Notes: generated by a model not told the origin, from the sequence alone. Shown: positions 15,680 through 24,922, counted from the stretch's first letter. The stretch is 64,000 nucleotides of DNA from Pseudomonas typographi (GCF_014694385.1 NZ_JAAOCA010000011.1:1-64000); one strand, 5' to 3'. A program made the numbers and translations.

Positions 15680-16639
15680 ATGGCGCGATTGAAAGTACGG
15701 GTAGCGCAGCGCAGCGCCGAAGGTGCCTCGAACGTAGGGATACGGCTGGAAGCCCTTGAGCCGGGCGGCAGCCTGCCGCCCTTCGACGCGGGCGCCCATG
15801 TGGACGTGTTCTTGCCAGGCGGTATCGTTCGGCAGTATTCGATCGCCAACGCGCCGCACGACACCGGCCACTACCTGCTGTGCGTCAAGCTACAGGCACA
15901 GTCGCGCGGCGGCTCGCGCTTTATCCACGAGCACCTGGCAGCGGGTGCGGAACTGGAAATCTCCACGCCACGTAACCTGTTCGCCCTGCGCCCGGCCGAG
16001 CACTCGGTGCTGATCGGCGCGGGGATCGGCATCACCCCGCTGCTGTCGATGGCCGCACACCTGGCCCAGGAGCAGCAATCGTTTTCACTGCACTACTACA
16101 CCCGCAGCGCTGAAGACGTTGCCCTGCGCGGGCACCTTGGCCGGTTTTCATCAGCGCAGGTGCAGCTTCATCACAGCAACCTGGGGCGCAGCCCAAGAAC
16201 CTACGTGCCCGCCGAGCTGCACCCGCCACAGCCTGGCACGCACCTTTATCTGTGTGGCCCGTTACCGTTCATGGCTCAGTTTCGCCAGCGCGCGCTGCAA
16301 GGGGGCTGGCCCGATGAACACATCCATACAGAAGCCTTCTCGGCCAGCGACACGGCGCCACCCGCCGAACCCGGTAGCTTCGAAGTGCAATTGAACTCCA
16401 CCGGTACGGTGTACCCGGTACCTGCCGGCGAAACCATTGCGCAGGTATTGCAGGCAGCTGGGGTGGCCGTGTCGTTGTCGTGCGAGCAGGGCATCTGCGG
16501 CGCCTGCTTGACCGGCGTGGTAGCCGGCGAGCCGTTGCACTGCGACGCGGTACTCAGCGAGGCTGAGCAGGCCCTGAACAATCAAATGGCGCTGTGCTGT
16601 TCCCGAAGCCGGTCACCTAGGCTGGTTCTCGACTTGTAG
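15680..16639 (+). CDS. VanB-like FMN/[2Fe-2S] oxygenase reductase
   Basis: A 319-residue phthalate-dioxygenase-reductase-type protein. An N-terminal flavin domain contains RQYSIANAP (about 50-60), followed by an NAD-binding domain (IGAGIGITPLLSMA, then LYLCGPLPFM). A C-terminal plant-type ferredoxin has ligands in CEQGICGAC plus a final cysteine in ALCCSR. It passes electrons from NADH to the Rieske oxygenase encoded just upstream. The close spacing and matching class make an oxygenase-reductase pair very likely. Confidence 0.88.
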   Translation: MARLKVRVAQRSAEGASNVGIRLEALEPGGSLPPFDAGAHVDVFLPGGIVRQYSIANAPHDTGHYLLCVKLQAQSRGGSRFIHEHLAAGAELEISTPRNLFALRPAEHSVLIGAGIGITPLLSMAAHLAQEQQSFSLHYYTRSAEDVALRGHLGRFSSAQVQLHHSNLGRSPRTYVPAELHPPQPGTHLYLCGPLPFMAQFRQRALQGGWPDEHIHTEAFSASDTAPPAEPGSFEVQLNSTGTVYPVPAGETIAQVLQAAGVAVSLSCEQGICGACLTGVVAGEPLHCDAVLSEAEQALNNQMALCCSRSRSPRLVLDL

Positions 16640-16645
16640 CCGGCC

Positions 16646-16783
16646 TCAGCCCGCCCCCGGCGGGATACCCTCCTTGTTGAAATTTTTAAGCCGCTCGCGC
16701 TCCTCGGCCGTTGCGTGCGCGGGCGTATCATGGGCTGGCGCAGGCCGTGGCGGCGTCGCCGGGGGTGGTTTGCGCTCGGTCAT
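16646..16783 (-). CDS. Very small Pro/Ala-rich hypothetical protein, coupled to the zinc-ribbon gene
   Basis: A 45-residue protein: MTERKPPPATPP, a proline/alanine/histidine stretch, then EERERLKNFNKEGIPPGAG. Its ATG overlaps the stop of the upstream zinc-ribbon gene (ATGA), strong evidence that it is translated. It has no recognisable domain. The gene sits tail to tail with the reductase gene, six bases away. Function is unknown. Confidence 0.55.
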   Translation of the reverse strand: MTERKPPPATPPRPAPAHDTPAHATAEERERLKNFNKEGIPPGAG

Positions 16784-17019
16784 GTGGGTTGCCGCCAAAT
16801 GGCGTTGAGGCTGTTGATATCGGCTAGCACACTGGCTTGGGTTTGCCGCTGCCGATGCAGGGCTTCGCGCATCGGCAAGTAATCGAACTGCCGCTCGTTC
16901 AATTCGCGCAGCACTTCTTGGGACACGCGGTATTCGCCGCAATCGGGGCATTGCACCACTTGCCCGGCGGCGCTGTCGCTTAACGGTTGGGCGTTCATGC
17001 CGCATAGGTAGCATTTCAT
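16780..17019 (-). CDS. Small zinc-ribbon protein
   Basis: A 79-residue protein with two CxxC knuckles (CYLCG near residue 3 and CPDCG near residue 26), forming a likely zinc ribbon. A charged helical tail follows. The ATG at 17019 has AGGAG eight bases upstream; longer readings lack support. The stop overlaps the start of a 45-residue gene. No enzymatic signature is visible; nucleic-acid or protein binding is a reasonable guess only. Confidence 0.6.
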   Translation of the reverse strand: MKCYLCGMNAQPLSDSAAGQVVQCPDCGEYRVSQEVLRELNERQFDYLPMREALHRQRQTQASVLADINSLNAIWRQPT

Positions 17020-17151
17020 CACAGGCTCCTGGGTAATCTTATTAACAGAGCCGACACCGCTGCCAGCAGTTCCGCGTTTTCCTATCAAGGCATTGAGCGG
17101 TGGGCTTTTGCAATGGCATTGTAGCTACCGAGGCCGCGGCGCGTGTGCGGG

Positions 17152-18405
17152 CTAACCGCGCCAGAAATCTGAGTCCAGGTTATTCAGATGGGCACTAAGC
17201 TGTTGATGCCATTGCTCCGTGGCCTGTTCATCGGCGCGATCGTTTGTGGATTTTTCCTCGCCGACGTCGTCTACATAGGCATCGAGAAAATACTGCTTTA
17301 TATGCTCTGGAATGCTCGGAAGGGCTGCCTTCACAGCCTGATGAAGAGCATTAGTTTCGTCGGGCGGCATTAGAATGATGTCGTGATCTTGTTGCTCCGT
17401 GGTGCCTGGCGCACCGCGGCTGGCTGTGCGCAGGTCCGGCAGGGCATGCAAGAACGCCTCGTGGAAGGCCGTGAAGGCAATCATCCCGTGCATTTCATAA
17501 TCATCTTCCCAGTCGTCGCTGGGGATCAAACCGATTGATACTTTCGATCTATTGCCGTCTGAAGTTGTAACACCACGGAGCGAGTTATTTCCGCGACCAT
17601 AAAAATCAAAGTCTATATGGTTGAAGCCTGGCGGGAATGATTTGCCAATTAAATCTATGGCCAGCTTGCACATTTGCGCTACCTCTTTGGGCGGCTCTTT
17701 CAGAAAGCGTACCTCTGCCTCGGCCCCGTGGGTGTGCACGCCATAGAGGGGTTCGTCGTTTATGGCGGGAACGCCCGCATCGTGGGAAACCGCGGGGCCC
17801 GACGGGCCCGCCGCCGAAGATTGGGGGGCCGGCGGGAATCCGTGAGGAGCGCTTTGGCCGATCAGCGCCTGGGTCAATTGGCCTCGCGAGGATTGAGCCG
17901 CCAGGCGATCGGCCATGGGTTGCGGCGCTGCAGAGGTTAACGCCGGGGCGGGTGCACCCAGCCTTATGGATTCAGTGTTGCCAGACGAAAGCACATGCAA
18001 AGTGATCCCAACGATATCGTATTGCGATTTGTCGTTCAATTTCGCTTGGACCGTTAGATCGGCAAGGCCCGCGTCAGGCACATTCAGCTGCTGCCTATAG
18101 TTGGCTTCGGTTTGTTGGCTCGTGTGAATCTGCAGCGCTCCGTCGGCGATGCCATTGCGTGCCAACAGTGCAAACAATTGATGATGGGCATCGGGCTGTC
18201 GCTCAACTTGGTCCAACGCTAATAGGGCGTTAGGGCTCAGCCCGGCAAGCGATAGAGCGCTGGGGTGAACGTGCTGGGCCTGGGAGCCTGAAGGCCCCGG
18301 CTGTTCGCCAGTGGGTACTGAGGCATCTTGATACCCGGCATGGATACCTGAACGAATGGGGGTCCATAGTGCTATCCCTTTTATCCTGGTTAGGTTGGGT
18401 GGCAT
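17152..18405 (-). CDS. Putative HrpL-dependent type III effector with HExxxH motif
   Basis: A 417-residue protein without signal peptide or membrane segment. The N-terminus is polar with no acidic residue in the first 12, as in many type III effectors. Residues 35-215 are rich in Ser, Pro, Gln and Ala. The C-terminal third holds FHEAFLHALPD, an HExxxH motif around residues 315-320, and a nearby QDHD that could supply further metal ligands. That suggests a zinc-dependent domain but is one residue longer than HExxH. Local base composition is less GC-rich than the neighbours. An exact HrpL box ends 18 bases before the ATG at 18405; a TTG at 18411 is the alternative start. I do not recognise the family. 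Confidence 0.65.
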   Translation of the reverse strand: MPPNLTRIKGIALWTPIRSGIHAGYQDASVPTGEQPGPSGSQAQHVHPSALSLAGLSPNALLALDQVERQPDAHHQLFALLARNGIADGALQIHTSQQTEANYRQQLNVPDAGLADLTVQAKLNDKSQYDIVGITLHVLSSGNTESIRLGAPAPALTSAAPQPMADRLAAQSSRGQLTQALIGQSAPHGFPPAPQSSAAGPSGPAVSHDAGVPAINDEPLYGVHTHGAEAEVRFLKEPPKEVAQMCKLAIDLIGKSFPPGFNHIDFDFYGRGNNSLRGVTTSDGNRSKVSIGLIPSDDWEDDYEMHGMIAFTAFHEAFLHALPDLRTASRGAPGTTEQQDHDIILMPPDETNALHQAVKAALPSIPEHIKQYFLDAYVDDVGEEKSTNDRADEQATEQWHQQLSAHLNNLDSDFWRG

Positions 18406-18423
18406 GACCAAATCAGAGCCTTA

Positions 18424-18451
18424 TGAGTGGTGAAAGCGTGCGCTCGGTTCC
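18424..18451 (-). promoter_or_regulatory. HrpL-dependent promoter (hrp box)
   Basis: On the minus strand: GGAACC, 15 bases, CCACTCA. This matches the HrpL consensus GGAACC-N15/16-CCACNNA with no mismatch. It reads into the putative effector gene. The transcript start would fall near 18418, leaving a very short leader before the ATG. Confidence 0.8.
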
Positions 18452-18551
18452 CAATCACCCAGCATGCAGCCAACATTCCTGGGCGGTGGCCTCTGCGAAA
18501 TTCACCCGAAACTCATTGGCGGGCAAAGGGTGCTCCTGGGCCGAAAATAAA

Positions 18552-18581
18552 AAGGCCACGCAGCAAATGCTGGGTGGCCTT
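18552..18581 (-). terminator. Rho-independent terminator of mqo
   Basis: AAGGCCAC pairs with GTGGCCTT, extended by four further pairs past one G-G mismatch, around an AAAT loop. On the minus strand the stem is followed by a T-rich run (TTTTTATTTT-like), 20 bases past the mqo stop. Confidence 0.8.
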
Positions 18582-18600
18582 CAGTGGGCATGGGCGGGCG

Positions 18601-20235
18601 TTACAAGGCCATGTCCTGCGCGGCGTTGCTTGGCTGGGCCGGGGCTGGGCTGGCTGGGCGAGCAGCCATGCCGATCACCGGCGGCGGGGTGAGCTGTAGC
18701 ACCTCGGCGGTGTCGTTCCACTCTTGCTGCACGGCAGCGGGGTCGTCATTGAGCTTAGTGCCGTAGCTGGGCACGATCTGGCGGATCTTCCGCTGCCACG
18801 CCGGCGTCGCGACCTTGTCCTTGAACACCTTCTCCAGCACGCTGAGCATGATCGGCGCGGCGGTAGAAGCACCTGGGGACGCGCCCAACAGGCCGGCGAT
18901 GCTGCCATCTTGCGAGGCGACGATTTCGGTGCCGAGCTTGAGCACCCCGCCCTTGGCTTCGTCACGCTTGATGATCTGCACGCGTTGGCCGGCCTGCCAC
19001 AAGCGCCAGTCTTGCTGCTTGGCATTAGGGAAGTATTCGCGCAGCGCCGCCAGGCGGTCGTTGTCGGAGAGCATCAGTTGGCCCGCGAGGTATTCCACCA
19101 GCGGGTATTCGTCTATGCCTACCCGCAGCATCGGCCAGACGTTATGCGGGGTGGTGCTGCTGAGCAAGTCCAAGTACGAACCATCCTTGAGGAACTTGGT
19201 AGAGAAGGTTGCGAAGGGGCCAAACAGGATCACACGTTTGCCATCCAGCACCCGGGTGTCCAAGTGCGGGACCGACATCGGCGGTGCGCCCACCGAGGCC
19301 TTGCCGTAGGCTTTGGCCAGGTGCTGCTCGGCAATGGCCGGGTTATCGGTGACCAGGAACGAGCCGCCCACCGGGAAGCCTGCATAATCCTTGGCTTCGG
19401 GAATGCCCGACTTTTGTAGCAGGTGTAGGGCGCCACCGCCGGCACCGATGAACACGAATTTGGCATCGGTTTCGCTGACCGCACCGTCCTTGAGGTTCTT
19501 GTATTCCACGCGCCAGCCCCCGGCGGGGTTGCGCTCGATGCGTTGCACTTCGCTGGACAGCTTCATCGTGAAATTCGGCTTGCTTTGCAAGTAGCCGGCA
19601 AACTGGCGGGTGATCTCGCCGAAATTCACGTCGGTGCCGATGGGTGTCCAAGTCGCGGCGACCTTCTGCGTGGGGTCGCGCCCTTCCATCATCAGCGGTA
19701 CCCATTGCCTGATTTGCGCCGGGTCTTCGGAGTATTGCATGCCGGCGAACAGCGGGCTGGCCTGCAGGGCTTGGTAGCGTTTTTTCAGGAAGGCGATGTT
19801 CTCGTCACCCCAGACAAAGCTCATGTGCGGGGTTGAATTGATGAACGAGCGCGGGTTCTTCAGCACCCCGTTCTTAACCTGCCACGACCAGAACTGGCGG
19901 GAGACTTGGAACGCTTCGTTGATTTCGATGGCCTTGGGGATAGTCACCTTGCCGTCTTTGCCTTCAGGCGTGTAATTGAGTTCGGCCAAGGCCGAATGGC
20001 CGGTACCGGCGTTGTTCCAGCCGTTGGAGCTTTCCTCGGCAACGCCGTCCAGGCGCTCGACCATCTCCATCGACCAGCCCGGCTCCAGTTCATTGAGCCA
20101 CACCCCGAGGGTGGCGCTCATGACGCCGCCGCCGATCAGCAGCACATCGACCTTGTTGGCCTCGGCCGCGTGCGCAGGCCCCATGGCCGCCGCAACTGCC
20201 AGGGCCAAGAGCGCCCCATTGGTTTTTTTCAACAT
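18601..20235 (-). CDS. mqo: Malate:quinone oxidoreductase
   Basis: A 544-residue FAD-dependent enzyme that oxidises malate to oxaloacetate and reduces the quinone pool at the membrane. The dinucleotide-binding motif is [14 protein letters not shown] near residue 30. Family blocks include [32 protein letters not shown] and [10 protein letters not shown]. The N-terminus looks like a signal peptide (ending AHAAE), a feature shared by Pseudomonas Mqo proteins as I recall them. The C-terminal tail is Pro/Ala-rich. A good terminator follows. It occupies the place after ybaB where recR usually lies in pseudomonads. Confidence 0.95.
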   Translation of the reverse strand: MLKKTNGALLALAVAAAMGPAHAAEANKVDVLLIGGGVMSATLGVWLNELEPGWSMEMVERLDGVAEESSNGWNNAGTGHSALAELNYTPEGKDGKVTIPKAIEINEAFQVSRQFWSWQVKNGVLKNPRSFINSTPHMSFVWGDENIAFLKKRYQALQASPLFAGMQYSEDPAQIRQWVPLMMEGRDPTQKVAATWTPIGTDVNFGEITRQFAGYLQSKPNFTMKLSSEVQRIERNPAGGWRVEYKNLKDGAVSETDAKFVFIGAGGGALHLLQKSGIPEAKDYAGFPVGGSFLVTDNPAIAEQHLAKAYGKASVGAPPMSVPHLDTRVLDGKRVILFGPFATFSTKFLKDGSYLDLLSSTTPHNVWPMLRVGIDEYPLVEYLAGQLMLSDNDRLAALREYFPNAKQQDWRLWQAGQRVQIIKRDEAKGGVLKLGTEIVASQDGSIAGLLGASPGASTAAPIMLSVLEKVFKDKVATPAWQRKIRQIVPSYGTKLNDDPAAVQQEWNDTAEVLQLTPPPVIGMAARPASPAPAQPSNAAQDMAL

Positions 20236-20616
20236 CTCGTTATCCCATCGCTAGAGCATAATCTGCCCCCTCCTTCACCAGGGTGCGGCGGCCCAACGCA
20301 GCGCGTTTACAGGCGCGCTGTGTAAGAATCCTGGGCACACAAAGCTGGGGGGCATGGTTCACCTGTCCTCGCCGCTGGTTTTTAGAAGTCTTTGGAATCA
20401 GAGGCTTGCATGGCATCGGCCACACCGGTAAGGCCGGCTCTATAGGCCGGCACACGCTCAACGGCTTGTTTTACCGGGCGCGCAGTGTAGCGCAGCGGCC
20501 GTGCATAACCAATATCCGATACTGACAAATTGCCATTACCGGCGCCGTTCGAGACACCGGGCGCGCGTGGGAGCGATCAGCAGGAGGCCTACCGCTCCCA
20601 GGATGGCCGGCGACCT
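20236..20616. other. Intergenic region between ybaB and mqo
   Basis: These 381 bases contain no convincing gene and no visible recR fragment. GGGAGCG (20569-20575) and CGCTCCC (20593-20599) form a 7-bp stem past the ybaB stop. GCCGGC repeats around a TCTATAG loop form another hairpin near 20430-20450. The mqo promoter should be in the part nearest 20236, but no clear -35/-10 pair stands out. Confidence 0.5.
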
Positions 20617-20943
20617 TTAAAACGGCATCTTGAAGCCAGGCGGCAATTGCATGCCGGCGGTCATGCCGCTCATTTTGTCCTGGCTGTTCTGCTCGATTTT
20701 GCGCACAGCGTCGTTCACCGCGGCGGCGATCAGGTCTTCGAGCACGTCTTTGTCTTCCTGCATCAGGCTGTCGTCCAGGCTGATACGCTTGACGTCGTGG
20801 CGGCCGGTCATCACCACACTCACCAAGCCCGCGCCGGCTTGGCCCGTCACTTCGGCATTGGCCAGTTCTTCCTGCATCTTGGCCATTTTTTCTTGCATCT
20901 GCTGCGCCTGCTTCATCAGGCCGGCCATGCCACCTTTCATCAT
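20617..20943 (-). CDS. ybaB: Nucleoid-associated protein YbaB/EbfC
   Basis: A 108-residue protein starting [20 protein letters not shown] with the conserved C-terminal [20 protein letters not shown]. It is a homodimeric DNA-binding protein of the YbaB/EbfC family. The start is ATG 20943 with AAGGTGA just upstream; the GTG three codons earlier lies inside that ribosome site. It is 36 bases downstream of dnaX, the conserved dnaX-ybaB unit. The third member, recR, is missing here. Confidence 0.93.
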   Translation of the reverse strand: MMKGGMAGLMKQAQQMQEKMAKMQEELANAEVTGQAGAGLVSVVMTGRHDVKRISLDDSLMQEDKDVLEDLIAAAVNDAVRKIEQNSQDKMSGMTAGMQLPPGFKMPF

Positions 20944-20979
20944 GGGGGTCACCTTACGTGTTCGTGGGTGTTGAATCGA

Positions 20980-23019
20980 TCACTCGCTTTGGCTGTGGGC
21001 GGCGTCGACAGGTTCAATAGTATCAGCGCGAACGGTCGCGCCGAACTGCTGGATCAGTTGCAGCACCAACGGGTCGCCCTGGATCGAACGCTCGGCCAAC
21101 TGCTGGCGCTCGACCCGTTGCCGCGCCGCGGCGCGGGCGGGGGTTTCCTGTGCAGGGCGTTGCAGGTCGATGCTCAAGGTGAGGCTGCGGCCCAGGTACT
21201 GGTTAAGCGCTTCGGTGAGGCGGCGCTGCTGGGCGGCGTTGAACAACGCCCCCTGGGCAGGGTCCAGGTGCAAGTGCCAATGGTCGCCGTCGGCGGCGAC
21301 AAGGCTGCAATTAGCGGCGATGCTACCGGTCAAGCCGGACACCGGCAGCTTCGGATAAAGCTCAAGCCATTGCAGGGCAAGGCCCGTGGCCGGCAGCGCC
21401 GGCGGCAGGTCCGCCTCCAGTGGCGGTTCGCTGGCAGGCTCGGCGGCGTGGCTGGCCAGTTCGTCGAGGTAACCGTAGGCCGAGGCATCGGCGTCGCCGC
21501 CAAAACCATTTTCGTAATAGTCGTCGTCCGGCGGCACGTCCTCATCGCGCAACCTGCCGGCGGGCGGGTAGTCCAACTCGTCGTCCGGGGAAGGCTCCGG
21601 CTCACGTTGCGGCGCGGCCGGGACCACGCTCGCCGGTGTGGGCACGGGCATCGGCGGCAGTTGTGGCGCTTCGGCGCGGGTGTCGAGTACCGCAACGCCC
21701 ACCGGGGCCGATACTGCGGCCGGGGCCGGAACCACAGGTTCGTTCCAGGGCAATTCGTGCTCGGGTATTTGCGCTTCCGGCGCTTCCGGCGCTTCGGGCG
21801 CCGGCGCAGCGTGGGGAACCACGGGTTGCGATGTCGCCTTCACCACCGTGGCCACCGCCACTTGGGGGTCAGCCGTGGCCGGGCTGGCCCCCATCGGCTT
21901 TAGCGCTCGGGGCGGCGTGGGCGCCTCGCCGGTACCGGCCGGGCGAAAGGCGAGCATACGCAGCAGGGCCATCTCGAAACCGCCCCGGGCATCGGGCGCC
22001 AGGGGCAAATCACGGCGCCCAAGCAAGCCCATCTGGTAGTAGAACTGTACATCTTCGGCCGGCAGTGCCTGGGCCAGGGCCAGCACGCGGTCACGGTCGC
22101 CCTGGCCGTTATCGACCGCCTCCGGCAGCGCCTGGGCAATGGCGACGCGGTGCAGCACATTGAGCATCTCGGCGAGCACGCCGGCCCAGTCCGGCCCTTG
22201 TTCGGCCAGCTCGGCGATAGCCACCAGCAGCGCCCGGGCGTCACCATCGAGCAGCGCCTGGAGCACCTCGAACACCTGGCCATGGTCGAGCGTGCCGAGC
22301 ATGGCGCGCACGTCGGCCGCCAACACCCTGCCCTCACCAAAGGCGATGGCCTGGTCGGCCAGGCTCATGGCATCGCGCATCGAACCGTCGGCGGCACGCC
22401 CGAGCAGCCACAGGGCATCGACCTCGAACGGCACCTGCTCGGCGCTGAGCACGTGCTGCAGGTGCTCCACCACCCGCTCCGGGCTCATGTTCTTCAGTGC
22501 AAATTGCAAGCACCGCGACAGCACGGTCGCCGGCAATTTTTGCGGGTCTGTGGTGGCCAGGATGAACTTGACGTAGGGGGGCGGCTCTTCCAGCGTTTTC
22601 AACAAGGCGTTGAAAGAGCTGTTGGAGAGCATATGCACTTCGTCGATCAAGTACACCTTGAACCGCCCGCGGCTGGGCGCGTACTGCACGTTGTCGAGCA
22701 ACTCGCGGGTGTCTTCGACCTTGGTGCGGCTGGCGGCGTCGATTTCGATCAGGTCGACGAAGCGGCCCTCGTCGATTTCCCGGCACACCGAGCACTGCCC
22801 GCAAGGTTCGGAGGTAATGCCGGTTTCGCAGTTAAGGCACTTGGCGATGATGCGCGCAATCGTGGTTTTGCCTACGCCGCGGGTGCCGGTGAACAGGTAC
22901 GCATGGTGCAGGCGCTGGTTGTCCAGGGCATTGATCAGGGCCTTGAGCACGTGCGCCTGCCCGACCATTTCACGGAAGGAACGTGGGCGCCATTTGCGAG
23001 CGAGTACCTGATAACTCAT
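20980..23019 (-). CDS. dnaX: DNA polymerase III subunits gamma/tau
   Basis: A 679-residue clamp-loader ATPase. It contains Walker A (GTRGVGKTT, residues 45-53), a four-cysteine zinc module (CLNCETG to CGQCSVC), Walker B (LIDEVHM) and a sensor region (ATTDPQKLP), followed by domain III. Residues of about 380-560 form a Pro/Ala/acidic linker, and the C-terminal 110 residues form the tau region that contacts the polymerase and helicase. The full tau form is encoded; whether a shorter gamma form is made cannot be told. ybaB follows in the same unit. Confidence 0.96.
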   Translation of the reverse strand: MSYQVLARKWRPRSFREMVGQAHVLKALINALDNQRLHHAYLFTGTRGVGKTTIARIIAKCLNCETGITSEPCGQCSVCREIDEGRFVDLIEIDAASRTKVEDTRELLDNVQYAPSRGRFKVYLIDEVHMLSNSSFNALLKTLEEPPPYVKFILATTDPQKLPATVLSRCLQFALKNMSPERVVEHLQHVLSAEQVPFEVDALWLLGRAADGSMRDAMSLADQAIAFGEGRVLAADVRAMLGTLDHGQVFEVLQALLDGDARALLVAIAELAEQGPDWAGVLAEMLNVLHRVAIAQALPEAVDNGQGDRDRVLALAQALPAEDVQFYYQMGLLGRRDLPLAPDARGGFEMALLRMLAFRPAGTGEAPTPPRALKPMGASPATADPQVAVATVVKATSQPVVPHAAPAPEAPEAPEAQIPEHELPWNEPVVPAPAAVSAPVGVAVLDTRAEAPQLPPMPVPTPASVVPAAPQREPEPSPDDELDYPPAGRLRDEDVPPDDDYYENGFGGDADASAYGYLDELASHAAEPASEPPLEADLPPALPATGLALQWLELYPKLPVSGLTGSIAANCSLVAADGDHWHLHLDPAQGALFNAAQQRRLTEALNQYLGRSLTLSIDLQRPAQETPARAAARQRVERQQLAERSIQGDPLVLQLIQQFGATVRADTIEPVDAAHSQSE

Positions 23020-23275
23020 CGAACCTGATCACAGCGGTTGTAAAGGCGCACATCCTAGCGCAGCGAGGGTTCAAAAGCACCCGCCTTTGGCGATGGGTAG
23101 CACCGGGCGGCGCCGGCCCACCGCCGGACCGGCTAGGCATGGTAGGGGGCGTTCAGTACCCGCGTTGCCAATGCAAGCTACAACGGCACCCGGCGCCCCC
23201 TGAGACGTTTCCGAATCGGTATTGGCTATGGGGTGAGGTGTGATGCCCTGCCATTCACCGCAAGGAATGCTGACC

Positions 23276-23752
23276 ATGGCCCAGCCTAAACTCACTGCCC
23301 GCACGCGCACTTCATTGGTTGTCGTGCACTGTTCAGCCACCGGCCCGCACGCCGATATCGGGGCCCACGACATCAACGCCTGGCACCTCAAACGTGGCTG
23401 GGCAGGCATTGGCTACCATTATGTGATCCGCCGCGACGGCAAGTTGGAAAACGGCCGCCCCGAACACGCCATCGGCGCCCACGCCGCCGGGCACAACGCC
23501 GTGTCGGTGGGTGTTTGCCTGGTGGGCGGCGTGGATGCCGCCGGTAAACCGCACGCCAACTACACCGAGGCGCAACTGGCCTGCCTGCGGCGCTTGCTCG
23601 CCGAGCTGCACAGCCGTTACCCGGCCGCGCGCATTCTCGGGCACCGGGACCTCTCGGCCGACACGAACAGTGACGGGGTGGTTAGCGCCAATGAGTTCGT
23701 AAAGGCCTGCCCGTGCTTTGACGTGGCCCAATGGCTGGCCGCGGGCGCGTAG
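23276..23752 (+). CDS. T7-lysozyme-like N-acetylmuramoyl-L-alanine amidase (Amidase_2)
   Basis: A 158-residue protein closely patterned on phage T7 lysozyme: VVHCSATGP (zinc His), YHYVIRRDGKLENGR, NAVSVGVCLVGG, LGHRDLSADTN (zinc His) and a final KACPCFDV (zinc Cys). It should cleave the MurNAc-L-Ala bond in peptidoglycan. No signal peptide is present, so export would need a holin, phage-like lysis or another secretion route. ATG 23276 has AAGGA nine bases upstream. It is the first gene after dnaX, divergent from it, and precedes the HrpL-controlled effector. A phage origin is likely. Confidence 0.85.
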   Translation: MAQPKLTARTRTSLVVVHCSATGPHADIGAHDINAWHLKRGWAGIGYHYVIRRDGKLENGRPEHAIGAHAAGHNAVSVGVCLVGGVDAAGKPHANYTEAQLACLRRLLAELHSRYPAARILGHRDLSADTNSDGVVSANEFVKACPCFDVAQWLAAGA

Positions 23753-23794
23753 CCTCATGCAGCGCTGCATGGCCAGCCTTGCTGATACAGGTGG

Positions 23795-23822
23795 CGCCGC
23801 GGTGCCGCTGGGCACCGCGGCG
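23795..23822 (+). terminator. Perfect 12-bp hairpin after the amidase gene
   Basis: CGCCGCGGTGCC pairs with GGCACCGCGGCG around a GCTG loop, 42 bases past the amidase stop. There is no T-tract, so termination efficiency is uncertain. It could also insulate the HrpL promoter downstream. Confidence 0.55.
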
Positions 23823-23913
23823 TCAACTGACCATGGCCAACTGCCTGGCTCACAAAACCGACGAGGTCAAAGCATCGCTGGCAGCGCGGCCTCGACTTTA
23901 TCTACAAGCGGTA

Positions 23914-23941
23914 GGAACCGTTCTGTCGCTCTGCCCACCCA
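23914..23941 (+). promoter_or_regulatory. HrpL-dependent promoter (hrp box)
   Basis: GGAACC, 15 bases, CCACCCA: an exact match to the HrpL consensus GGAACC-N15/16-CCACNNA. It lies 33 bases before the GTG of the putative effector, with a GAAGGAGAGG ribosome site in between, ideal geometry for a functional promoter. Confidence 0.88.
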
Positions 23942-23974
23942 GGGTCTCCAGCGGCTAACAGAAGGAGAGGTATC

Positions 23975-24865
23975 GTGTTTCCAACGGTGAGTGGTCACAC
24001 CGGCAGCACCCTGCCGGGCACAGATGAAACAGTTAAATTATGGGACAAACTGCCGGGCAACCACCACGGCCAAACCATCCAGGTCAGCAGTGTGGCAATG
24101 CGCGACATCAAGCGTTGCCGGGAAGCGTTGGGCTTCATTCATGAAGCATTCCCCCATGGCCCCGGTAATCAACAAACCTCGCTTGTCGCAAGCCAAGGCG
24201 AAAACTATCAGCGGGTGGTAGCCGCCCGGTATATCAAAACCCGTGAACTGCGCGACGACCCCCAACGGCAAGTCAAGGCTTCATTTCAAACAGGCGGCAT
24301 TAACTGCGAAGAGCTCGCGGATGTGACCAAGGCGGTATTGGCGATGCTGGGGTTGGAGCGCCCTGTTTATACCCATCAAGTGGCAGGCCTTGACCATGTG
24401 GTCAATGTGATTGGCGACCAACGCGCCGACAGAGACGTGGTGGTAGCAGAGAACTGGCCGGTGCTGTCAACGGGCGGGATGTTATTGCAACATTCTAGGC
24501 TTCCGCCGCTGGGGGCGTTAATTGCCGCACAAATGCCTTCACAGCCTGCTCCACTAACGGAGGACCAAATACTCGACACAATGGCGCAAGCACTGGACGA
24601 TCAGCGCATCGAACACATAAATGCTAGCGAGCAGACCCCGCCGTATCACGAGCTGAAGCAGTTGAGCCAAGCACCGGGCAGCCGCTTTTATAAGCAACTT
24701 CACGGGATGACTAACTTGGGCATTCGTTATCAAGATGAAAACGATGCTACCCAGGTTGCAACACAAAGCATTGCGCGGGACCGCTATGAGCAACATGCCT
24801 CTGCGTTACGGGAGGCCCGGGCCCAGGGCATGGCTGATTTGCCCCCGCTCTATCCTGAAGACTGA
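23975..24865 (+). CDS. Putative type III effector, Cys-His protease/transglutaminase-like
   Basis: A 296-residue protein with no signal peptide. The N-terminus is Ser/Thr/Gly-rich, as in type III effectors. The central part carries GGINCEELADV (Cys111), LDHVVNVIGD (His141) and VVAENWP (Asn160). The order and spacing are those of a papain/transglutaminase-type Cys-His-Asp/Asn triad, as in the HopX-like superfamily; family identity is inferred, not matched. Start is GTG 23975 with a strong ribosome site and an exact hrp box upstream. A CesT-like chaperone gene follows after 57 bases, the classic effector-chaperone pair. Confidence 0.7.
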   Translation: MFPTVSGHTGSTLPGTDETVKLWDKLPGNHHGQTIQVSSVAMRDIKRCREALGFIHEAFPHGPGNQQTSLVASQGENYQRVVAARYIKTRELRDDPQRQVKASFQTGGINCEELADVTKAVLAMLGLERPVYTHQVAGLDHVVNVIGDQRADRDVVVAENWPVLSTGGMLLQHSRLPPLGALIAAQMPSQPAPLTEDQILDTMAQALDDQRIEHINASEQTPPYHELKQLSQAPGSRFYKQLHGMTNLGIRYQDENDATQVATQSIARDRYEQHASALREARAQGMADLPPLYPED

Positions 24866-24922
24866 GCCGCCCAGCTCTGCCCTGGCTAACTCGCAGGGCA
24901 TATCCGCTATGGGAGAATCACC

